A DNA stretch of 64,000 nucleotides from Nymphaea colorata (lineage: Eukaryota > Streptophyta > Magnoliopsida > Nymphaeales > Nymphaeaceae): positions 9,888,334 to 9,952,333 of the forward strand of contig NC_045147.1 in NCBI RefSeq assembly GCF_008831285.2. The letters run 5' to 3'. A program made the translations under genes and the position numbers. Numbering within the stretch: the stretch's first letter is position 1; the number at the start of each line of letters is the position of its first letter. Below are positions 55,205 to 64,000 of the stretch, piece after piece. The notes under the pieces are model-generated. The model did not search any database. It worked only from the letters and a program-made list of their open reading frames with translations, and was not told where the DNA came from.

Positions 55205-57419
55205 CTAATGCTCTTGCCACATTCCAGTCCTTAATGGATGATCTTTTCATACCTTACCTTCGTCGATTTGTACTTGTCTTTTTTTATGACATCTTAGTGT
55301 ACAGTCTCAAGGAGGATGAACATTTCCAGCACCTGTGACTAATTTTGTCTACGCTGCAGCAGCATGACCTACATCCTAGGCAAATCAAAATGTGTATTCG
55401 GGACAGATCAGATTGCATATCTGGGTCATGTGATCAGTAAAGGGAGAGTTCAAATGGAAGACGACAAGGTGAAGGCTATGAGGGAGGTAGTCCTTTTTGG
55501 GTCTAGCAGGTTACTACAGAAGATTCGTCAAAGAATACGGGTGGTCAGCAGCCCCTCTAACTGAACTGACCAAAACTGATAAATTCAAGTGGGGCGTGAA
55601 GGAGCAGGAAGCTTTTGAGAAACTTAAACAGGCCATCACTTTAGCGCATGTGTTGAAGATGCCAGATTTTGGAGCTCCATTTTGCATCGAAACGGATGAC
55701 TCAGATCATGGGGTAGGAGCGGTATTAAGCCAAGAACAACATCTGATTGCTTTCTTCAGCAAAGCGATGGGTCAGCATATGAGCGGGAGTTAATGGCTAT
55801 GGTGCTAGCAGTTATGAAAGGGAAACAATATTTAATGGGACGGAAATTCGTGGTGATGACTGATCATAACAGCTTAAAATACTGTTTGCAACAAGCAACT
55901 TCGACCCCCACCCTACAACGATGGCTATTCAATCTCATGGACTTCGATTTTGAAGTCCAATACAGAAGAGGGAAGGAGAACGTAGCAGCGGATAGTCTGT
56001 CCCGCTTAGGCACTCCACCAAAAGACTTATTGCTGGCCTTCTCGCAAGTGCAAGCTGATCTGTGGACGAGGATCAAACAAGCCCATCAACAGGCTGAATC
56101 TGTGCGCAACATAAGAGAACGACTAGACAACAGCCCAGTCCAAACATATGAGTACACATGGAGAGATCCTTATTTGTATTATCAGGGTGAAATTGCATTC
56201 CACTAAAAACAGAAATTCCACAGTACTTATTGGAGCACTATCATGATTCCAAGATAGCAGGCCATGCAGGGATAGAGAAAACATATAGACGTATCAAGGG
56301 CACATTCTATAGGCCAAGAATGAAAAAGGCCATCATTGAGCATATCAAAAACTGCCACACCTGCCAACAAAATAAATATGAAACGATGAAGCCAGCCGAA
56401 CTGTTACACCCTCTGCCTATACCGGAGCTTATATAGGAAGATGTTTCCACTGATTTCATAAAAGGACTCCCAGTATCTGGAGGAAAATCAGCGGTCTTCG
56501 TGTATCTTTATCGCATTATCCCACCCATTTTTTGCTAAATCAGTAGCAAAGGCATTTCAGGAGCAGGTAGGGAAGCTACACGGAATTCCCTGTTCTGTAG
56601 TAAGTGATCGAGATTCTCTCTTTTTGAACAATTTTTAGAAAGAATATTTTCAACTACAAGGAAATTGACAATAAAAGCCTAGAAACTTACCTGCTTTGCT
56701 TTGCAAGGCAGCGACCAAGATTGTGGGCTGACTACCTGTCATGGGCAGAGTATGCCTATAACACCGGGTGGCATTCTTCTACCCGGACCACCCCATTCAA
56801 AGCAGTTTATGGCAAAACCCCTCCCGACCTAAGAAGGTATCAGCCAGGGACAGCTAAGGAAAAGGATATTGACACACAACTCATATGCAGGGATGCCATC
56901 TTGAAGGACCTCTAATAGCATTTGGCTGCTGCCCGCAATCGTATGGTTCTGCAATATAACCGACGCCACCGAGATCAGCAGTTCAAGGTAGGACAATGGG
57001 TGCATCTTAGATGGCCACCCCATGGATTGGGAACCAAGTCAACATGAGGTAATGTCAAGCTGGCATCTCGTTTTGTAGGCCCTTACCTCATTACAAGAGA
57101 AGTGGGAACTTTGACTTATGAACTACAACTTTCAGCAGGCAGCTAGATCCACCCTGTTTTTCATGTGTCCAAGCAAAAAGCATGCTATCTAACTCCCACA
57201 GCTGAAGAGCTAAGTTTAGCACCAGCTCTGCATGACCTCCCAGCCTTGTTCCCTTATCGCAGGTTGGGCACACAGAAGGTAACAAAGAATAGCAGCATAA
57301 TTACTGAATGGCTCATTGAATGGAACAGTTATGAGGACTTACCAGCTCCTGGGAAAGTGCAGAAGATATTCAGCGCCGTTTCCCTGAATTCACACCTTGA
57401 GGACAAGGTGTTACTGTAA
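55205..57419 (+). pseudogene. Gypsy-A second half of RT, RNase H, integrase and chromodomain-like tail
   Basis: It resumes with [11 protein letters not shown] and FFYDILVYS near 55220-55310. The catalytic F/YxDD has become FYD. Then [33 protein letters not shown]; RNase H with [14 protein letters not shown] and [14 protein letters not shown]; and [20 protein letters not shown]. The integrase HHCC region reads HYHDSKIAGHAGIEKTYRR and CHTCQQNKYE. PIPELI*EDVSTDF shows TAG for the usual W. The integrase core is damaged near 56500-56700. SWAEYAYNTGWHSSTRTTPF and a tail WLIEWNSYEDLPAP ... LEDKV end the polyprotein. Confidence 0.85.
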
Positions 57420-57431
57420 GGGGGGAATACT

Positions 57432-57733
57432 TGTTAGGAGTCGGTCTGAGCCAACTTGTTAGGCGTCTGCTAAGCTCAGTAATTTGCTTTAGTCTGTTCT
57501 TTCATCTGTGCTTTCCACTGTTTTAGTGTGTGGTTAATGGATCGGTTAATGGACCTAGTACTTGGGTGGGGAAAGGAATTAGAAAGCCTAACCCAACCCA
57601 CTTAATGCTTGTATATAACTGAGCAGGGGATTACAACCCTGATACTAATGAAATTTTCGCTGTTACTAAGTGGAGGCTGGGTTTTCACCAAGAGTTGATG
57701 TGCGTGAGTGCTGTTTAGCGTGAAGTCCTCACA
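57432..57733 (+). repeat. Gypsy-A 3' LTR
   Basis: 302 bases, TG...CA ends, followed by the target duplication AATTC. Confidence 0.85.
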
Positions 57734-59021
57734 AATTCAATGAAAAATAAAAATAGCACATCCGAATGAACAGAAAACAGCACATCAAAAGCTTACTGGA
57801 AAGTACAACCCATTCAACAGCTGCAGAAAATCATATTATTTGTGAACCATTTGCTTTCTAGTGGCTAAATCAAGGACCCAGTAAGATCTTCCCAATGTCT
57901 ACCCTCCTTTCTAAAATACTGTGAGCCTCTGCCACTAACCGATGATGATTGATGGGCCAGTTGCAATCCCCACAAAACCAATTTCAATTTTGTTTCTCTA
58001 AAGATCAATTAGATCCAGTTAGAATGTTAGAACAACCCAGAAAATAGTCAACATATGATTGTTACTCAGGTAAATCTAAGTTACTTTCTACTCTATGATG
58101 TTCTTTACATACCACTTTGCCAACACAATCACTTGTCAGTTGGCAAACTTGCACGTAGAAGTTAACTGGAGTGAGTAAAGTAAATGGAAAACGGTATCAT
58201 CATCCCTGCCTGATAATTACATGAAGAGTTTGTTGCATCTGAAATAAATCTGGTTGAAGTTTGGCATGTGCTACTTGCCATCTTGTTTTTAATCAATCTT
58301 TTCTCGTAACAAAGCAAGATTATCTTGTTTACCATTTCAAATAGAGCTTTAGAATCTTCTGCTTTTATAGATTATGATAGTTGATCTGATGGTTCTGCGA
58401 TAGGCGTCTTCCTTCCTATCATTGACATTTTTTTTGGTCTATAAGTTTTTGATGAAACATAAATGAGAAACATTTTGTTGTTTATCGTGATTTAAAATTC
58501 CATGCTCTCCATTGCAATTTAGAGAACGTTCAATGTACTTGAAGTAACGATGGAATTGAGGTCACCTCTCGAGTTCACAAGTTTTCCTTTTCTTTTTTTT
58601 TCATAAACAAGAAAAGACCGCCAAACTTATTAAGAACTCCCCAACAAATGAGAGAATTAAAAGACAACATAGGTGTCTTTTAAATTTAACTCACAATTAG
58701 AATTCAAGCGAATTGCACTTATTAATTCTTGAGGAGTGTGTTCTTATTGTATCATATTTTACAGTTGAGACAGTCTATGTGAGTTTAAAAGTTGGACTGT
58801 AATATGGTGTAGACATTTTGTTCATTAGCATTCGAATCCAAGATGAAATCCAGCTTTGCGAACGTCCAATAAATCAAATATGATAAAAGGTACGTCCGAT
58901 TCAAACTCTATCCATTGGCGTCCCTACACAAGGAACAGGCCATTTGAATAATATGGCAGTGTCCAGGTTTCTTGCGGGCACCACTTATATGGGAGATCAC
59001 ATAAGCGATTTTCACAGGTTT
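57734..59021. other. Intergenic, nothing recognised
   Basis: AT-rich DNA right of the nested cluster. No coding or repeat structure that I can support. Confidence 0.5.
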
Positions 59022-59336
59022 GTACCGATGTCAACAGATCGGATACGAATTAGATAAATATTTTATTCTTCTTTTTTGGATATCTATATATTCCAATTCA
59101 AATTAAACCATATATGAATTCATGATTTGAATCTGAATTTTATATTAACAACCAAGTCTGAATCCGACTTTTAAATTGAATGGCACCGAGTGTAGAAAAC
59201 TGTTTAAAACTATATCTGATCCGAATTCGATCGGTTGTCATTTCCTGTATTTAAATTCGGTCTGGGTTCTCAATTGAATATCAATTTTGTTTTTGCGCAT
59301 CCTATTCGGTTCAAAATTGGATTTATCAACATCCCT
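59022..59336. mobile_element. hAT-type MITE with perfect 8-base target duplication
   Basis: ACAGGTTT occurs at 59014-59021 and 59337-59344. The left end GTACCGATGTCAACAGATCGG and the reverse complement of the right end (TAGGGATGTTGATAAATCC) are imperfect inverted repeats. 315 bases, AT-rich, with many GAATT/GGAT motifs and no coding. Confidence 0.78.
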
Positions 59337-59689
59337 ACAGGTTTGGTGCTGCTGCTTGATTCCTTTTGAATAGAAAACTGATTTTCAGCATGAAAGGGTT
59401 ATGGATTGTGGGAGATGGAGGTGACAAGCCAAAGGATGATCTCACTGTTCACATGGTTCCTGGGTTTCCATATAGTGCCAACAATCATAAAGGGGTGCAT
59501 TTTCCAAAACGTGGGAGAACTTCCTTAAGGTCATCATATAAGGAGGATTAATTCTAATAGATAATCAGTTATCCCAATATAACTTAGGAAATTTATGGAG
59601 AGTTGAATTTAGTGCAGCACAAAATTACAAATTCCTGATGATCCATAAATTTTTAACTAACCTTGCCCTCAATCATTGAATTTATTGAT

Positions 59690-59690
<1 letters not shown>

Positions 59691-59744
<54 letters not shown>
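59691..59744. repeat. (CT)27 microsatellite
   Basis: 54 bases of uninterrupted CT. Confidence 0.97.
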
Positions 59745-59747
<3 letters not shown>

Positions 59748-60020
59748 TAGTTGAATTTATTGTTGCTGTATACGCATTCAACAAACCCCTGCTCTGCCAT
59801 AGCAGGGTGTTCTCTTTTTTTTCACACTAGTAAGTGTTTTATTTATTTTATTTAATTGTTTTGTAGATTTGGCTAACCAACATATAATACGTATATGTGT
59901 ATCCACATACTTACAATATATGTATAATATATATTTGTATACAATATAAGACACATGTAACTCTATGCATTATATATGTAAATAACATTATCTATGTTAC
60001 ATATATACATATGCTGAAAT

Positions 60021-60125
<105 letters not shown>

Positions 60126-60368
60126 TAACATATATGTATACGTTAAATATATAATATATACTATTATATGTATATATGTTATATATTCACATAGATGTAA
60201 CATATATATATACTACATACTATAGCATATAGTAATATATTATAAAATGACATATATGTTATAAGTCATATAATATGTATGTACACACACATATATAAAT
60301 ATATATAATACATATTATAATAAATATAATATGTTTGTATAATACATAGTAAATATTATATATTACTG

Positions 60369-60370
<2 letters not shown>

Positions 60371-60437
<67 letters not shown>
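60371..60437. repeat. Second compound (AC)n(AT)n microsatellite
   Basis: About 20 AC units followed by about 13 AT units, 250 bases from the first. It has the same composite structure. Confidence 0.95.
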
Positions 60438-61151
60438 CCATGTATACATGTGTATTAATGTATATGCATGTACATGTATAATATGTAGTTGTATTATGTA
60501 TATATGTAACATATATATATGTACACATACGTTATACATATATAAAAAATACCTAACTCTTGATATTTCTAAAATACATTTTTTTGTCTCTTGGTTGCTT
60601 GAGAAGATATGTAAAGTCACCTCCATCGAATTACATGAACAAGATAGTAACTTGGTAAAGACATATGGGTTTTTCTCATACAACTTTCTAGCATGCGTTG
60701 ATGTAGAGAATTCATTGATCTAATCAATTTACATATAATGAGATTGGCTATTTGGATATAGATAATCACGTATAAATATTTCTTGGTATATTTGAACAGA
60801 ATCGAAGACAAGGTCTGCATGGCTCCAATTTTTATATGCAAAGGTTTAGCGAGTTAGATCTAAAATTCATAATTATGAAGCACATCCAGGAAACAATGAC
60901 CATTGCTATTCTCGACGCGTGTATGAAACTGCCGTTTAATCCCATAAAATCCGTCATTGTTTGCTTTAACTCAAAATGTACCCTTCCATGTCCGGAGGCA
61001 ATGAAGCCGGCTTCAGATTGGGAAGTTCATCAGCGTCAGGGTGTTTCAGTAGAGAGTATAGCGCCACCGCCGCCTTTCTCGCACGAGCAGTATCCGTTAT
61101 GATCGAACCTAGGATAACGGTTGACATTTACATAACGCCTCTGCATCAGCC

Positions 61152-61157
61152 CACGTG
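61152..61157. promoter_or_regulatory. G-box CACGTG upstream of SDR gene
   Basis: CCCACGTGGTG contains the palindromic CACGTG 70 bases before the start codon. G-boxes bind bZIP and bHLH factors. At this distance it could be in the promoter or the leader. No functional evidence beyond the motif. Confidence 0.35.
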
Positions 61158-61226
61158 GTGGTGGTACTGGTCGTCGTCGTCGTCAGACGTGGAGTTGGAG
61201 GCTTGGAACGCCACCGACCGAAGAAG

Positions 61227-64000
61227 ATGAAGCTGCAACCAGGCCTATCTGCGATCGTCACCGGCGGAGCCTCCGGCATCGGTAATTGCCCTGACTAAAT
61301 TTGTTATCTTCTGTGAACCTTCAGATTGTCTGGAGGCTTTGATGATCGAAATGATTGAGCATCCCCCCGCAAATTTTTTGGTCGATCATTCTCGGTCTAA
61401 TGTTTTTTTTCATGGTTTTGAACCTTGCGCTTTCGCGATGAATCAGTTCGCATGGTTGGTTAATCGCGGGGGATAGAGATTAGGTTGTCTGTGGCTGGGA
61501 TTAGAAAAACCGATGTGGTTTTAGGAGTTTGGGTTGGAGTTCCACGAATGGTATTTTCTCGTTTTTAGTTCTTGCTGGTTGAAAGGAAGCATTGTGATAA
61601 GCACGGAGAGAATAGTTTGTAGGCAATATTTCGAGGTATATGCCGTGAAAATACCTGATTGTCACAGTAGTCATTCTATGTGGGTTTTCTGACTTGCTTC
61701 ACCATGCTTGAGGGAGGCGCCTCTGTGCGCCTTCTTCTCTGGATGAGTGCGACAAGAGGTTGACTTTATTGGCTGCTGAAGAATGCACCGGGAAGCGCGT
61801 GAACAGGGATGACCAGCGTGCTTTTAGATGCGCGCGTATTCGTCTGCTTTCCTTTCCAAAAGTCAGTCTCGCATGCCGCCTATCAACATTTAGATTGAGA
61901 AAAACATTTAGATTGAGAAATCTTTTAGTAACAGAACTTTTAGCGTTTATTATTGGTGCCCACATTTTGGCAGTTGGCACTCTTCTGTCAGCTTCAAGTC
62001 CGTCAGTTCCAATTGCTTGCATCTGTATTAAGGGAGTTTACACAGAGAAGAATACGGGGTAATTGACTGATATATGAGACAGTTCACAGAGTAACAAATA
62101 TCCTGCCATGCAGTCTGCGTAGCTGGAACTATGCCGATAAAAGTTGGTGATATCTTGCTAAACATCTAAGCCGGACGCCTGGGAGGAACACGTTTTATAA
62201 AATATTTTATTAGAGTATTAACCACTTCGTTCTTTTCTACAGATGTGTATGATATTTTTCGGGAAAATTGTATTCGGTTGAGGTGGAGCATGTTAGTGAA
62301 AACAAAGTACATAATTTGCTTTTGGGGACTCTATATACCTGCAGTATGCATCCATACCAACTATATAGATGCACATGCACAGCTGTGCACGATAAAAAAA
62401 GATTGCAGATCTGAGGATGATCCTACCCATAGGGTTTATGCTGAAACCAGGAATATACATTTATAGTAATAAAGAAGTGTTTATATGTATATTAAAGAAC
62501 CGTTATAGAAGTCTACTAATAAGATTGTTCTTGTATATGCCGCTGTCAGACAGTTAAAAAGTAAAAGTGAAAATGCAGGTCCGCGAGAGCTGTATTGTCA
62601 GGTTGGATGTGTTCAGTTGGAAAGATTGTAAATGAGCTACTTGGATTATATTGAGTACCGTTGTAAGACGAGAATCCAAGACAATCACGTTAAAGAGATT
62701 TTGGACCTGAGGTTCTAGATTAGGAAGAAAAAGCAAGATAGGATGCAAAGTAGGAATGAGCAATAAGGGGTTGTAATTTTCTAAATTTCAGGAAATGGGA
62801 AACATGAGACAGCTTAGAAGCAAACCAAGAAATAAAAGGGAAGCAACCTGTGCATCAATCTGAGAAAAGGATTTCAATGGGAAAGGGAAGGGAAATAAAA
62901 TAAGAAGTTATACAAAAAAAAAAGAGGAGAATGAATGTAATCGATTTACTTGGAAGCAAATATTTATTCATGTCTTGATAACTGGTAAAAATATGTACAC
63001 TGATGATCTTAAAATTGCGCTATACTTATTAGTATTTAATACATCATTTATTGACTAGCAATATATAAAAACTTTCACCTAATGGACAAAGCTAACATCA
63101 TTTATTGACTAGCAATATATTATAAACTTTTGCCTAACAACTTAGAGAATCTCAGATCCCATACAAGAATAAGTTAAAGAGTTACAACCTAATGAATAAG
63201 AATAATGTAATTTGGCACAAGGATATGTTTGTTGATCGTCTACACAGGCACATTTCTAGATCCCCATGTCTCAAGATTTTTCCTAAAAAAATTCCTCTTG
63301 TTTTCAGTTATGTCCTGTGATACCCTTCTCATTCTGCTTCCTTATGTACATAATAAACTAAAACATGCAAAATTTTTATTACTTAGTTACACTTTATTGT
63401 TTAAGCTGGTGCATAGAAAAATAATTACTAATATAACTCTCTGTTTAATACCTTATGACAGGTGAAGCACTCAGTTCTGCTCTTGGAAAAAAAGGAGTTT
63501 TTGTCACAATTGTAGATTTATGTGAAGAAAAGGGAAAGAAAGTTGCCTCCATGTTTGAAAAAGACTTTAAGGAGCTTTACCCAAACATGAAATCTCCTTG
63601 TTCTATGTTTATTAAGTGTGATGTTTCAAATCATAGTAAGCATTTCCTTCTTCAGCTCATGGCATACTATTCCTGTTTGCACGAACACTTATTTCATGAC
63701 TTATAGCCTTTATGACATTTTCTCCTTATGTGTTTGTTATCAATATTTATATTTTGATTATCTTCTGCTTTTGCTGTTGTGCTGTTAGTATCATGTTGTA
63801 TAAGGTTCTTACTTTTTGCATTGATGTTAAGTATCATTTTCATTGTTTTCCTATTTTCTGTTTCCTTGTGTTTTGTACACAAAAGAATGTTTCTCTAGAC
63901 CTCAAGGACAGGTGCTAGAATTTGAACTGATATGTGGTTCATTGATGGAACACCTCCCAAGTGGCTAGAATCAGACTGTAGTTGGTAGCTGTTTGCTGTT
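61227..64000 (+). CDS. Short-chain dehydrogenase/reductase (15-PGDH-like), first two exons; continues past the window
   Basis: Exon 1 is 61227-61281 and exon 2 is 63462-63635. The first intron is GT-AG and phase 1; exon 2 ends at a GTAAGC donor whose acceptor is not reached by 64000. The 76 residues read MKLQPGLSAIVTGGASGIGE, then LGKKGVFVTIVDL and MFIKCDVSNH. The nucleotide-binding motif TGGASGIG is at residues 12-19. Asp37 ends the second strand, which favours NAD over NADP. CDV near 71-73 places the Asp72 that contacts adenine. Plant proteins with this beginning are annotated as 15-hydroxyprostaglandin dehydrogenase-like, but their substrates in plants are uncertain. The catalytic YxxxK lies beyond the window. 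Intron 1 (2.2 kb) holds a short tandem repeat and nothing else that I recognise. Confidence 0.9.
63041..63137. repeat. Two-copy tandem repeat in SDR intron 1
   Basis: ACATCATTTATTGACTAGCA with following AATATAT and AAACTTT.GCCTAA-like text occurs at 63041-63082 and 63095-63137. Confidence 0.8.

Larger units (their letters stand above)
39471..57733 (+). mobile_element. Gypsy-A: outer Ty3/gypsy (chromodomain-type) element of a four-level nest
   Basis: The LTRs are 39471-39720 (damaged at both ends) and 57432-57733. The target-site duplication AATTC is at 39466-39470 and 57734-57738. Element sequence is 39471-41901 and 55205-57733, with gypsy-B inserted in the reverse-transcriptase coding region. 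The domain order gag, protease, RT, RNase H, integrase, chromodomain-like tail is that of gypsy. A purine run AAGGGGGGAATACT precedes the 3' LTR. By eye the LTRs differ at about 20 of 250 aligned positions, plus indels of 15-25 bases. Confidence 0.9.

Noticed and set aside
59366-59551. 61-codon open frame after the MITE
   Set aside because: Too short, no recognisable motif, no splice context.

Overview
This window is nuclear DNA from a flowering plant. It has spliceosomal GT-AG introns, three protein-coding genes with plant-type exon structures, long AT-rich intergenic stretches, and Ty1/copia, Ty3/gypsy and hAT-type elements in every state of decay. I cannot name the species. I find no tRNA, rRNA, CRISPR or prokaryotic features, and no new enzymatic or defence system. 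The unusual content is the layering and decay of transposons around a few ordinary genes.

Layout. (1) 872-4870: an apparently intact 5-exon gene for a 337-aa NAD(P)-binding reductase/dehydrogenase of the plant farnesol dehydrogenase (FLDH) type. A hAT transposase relic lies in its third intron. (2) 7671-14886: a PLS-class pentatricopeptide repeat (PPR) pseudogene, split by a decayed copia element (8566-14073). (3) 16498-17540: a copia gag scrap and a probable non-autonomous DNA element. (4) 17685-27718: a second, degraded copy of the FLDH locus and its 3' flank (copy A is 948-7670). Copy B lacks the start and exon 3, and carries a copia element (20136-24442) and a hAT-type MITE (26222-26847), both absent from copy A. 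(5) 28863-36636: a 6-exon gene for a 225-aa B3-domain protein, whose 5-kb last intron holds copia fragments and a MITE candidate. (6) 39471-57733: a four-level nest of LTR retrotransposons. Gypsy-A (+) contains gypsy-B (-), which contains copia-B (-), which contains an internally deleted gypsy-type element (+) with an intact 697-codon gag-protease ORF. (7) 57734-61226: intergenic DNA with another hAT-type MITE (59022-59336) and long CT, CA and TA microsatellites. (8) 61227 to the window end: the first two exons of a short-chain dehydrogenase/reductase gene.

The working genes (FLDH-type, B3 and SDR) are all on the + strand and have no evident functional link. The rest is a record of events: duplication of the FLDH block, then separate insertions into each copy, disruption of the PPR gene, and serial nesting in the gypsy cluster. 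LTR differences, counted by eye, are about 8% for gypsy-A, 5-6% for gypsy-B, 5% for copia-B and 9% for the innermost element. The last value is at odds with the nesting order. Stop codons in copia-B are almost all of the kind made by cytosine deamination.
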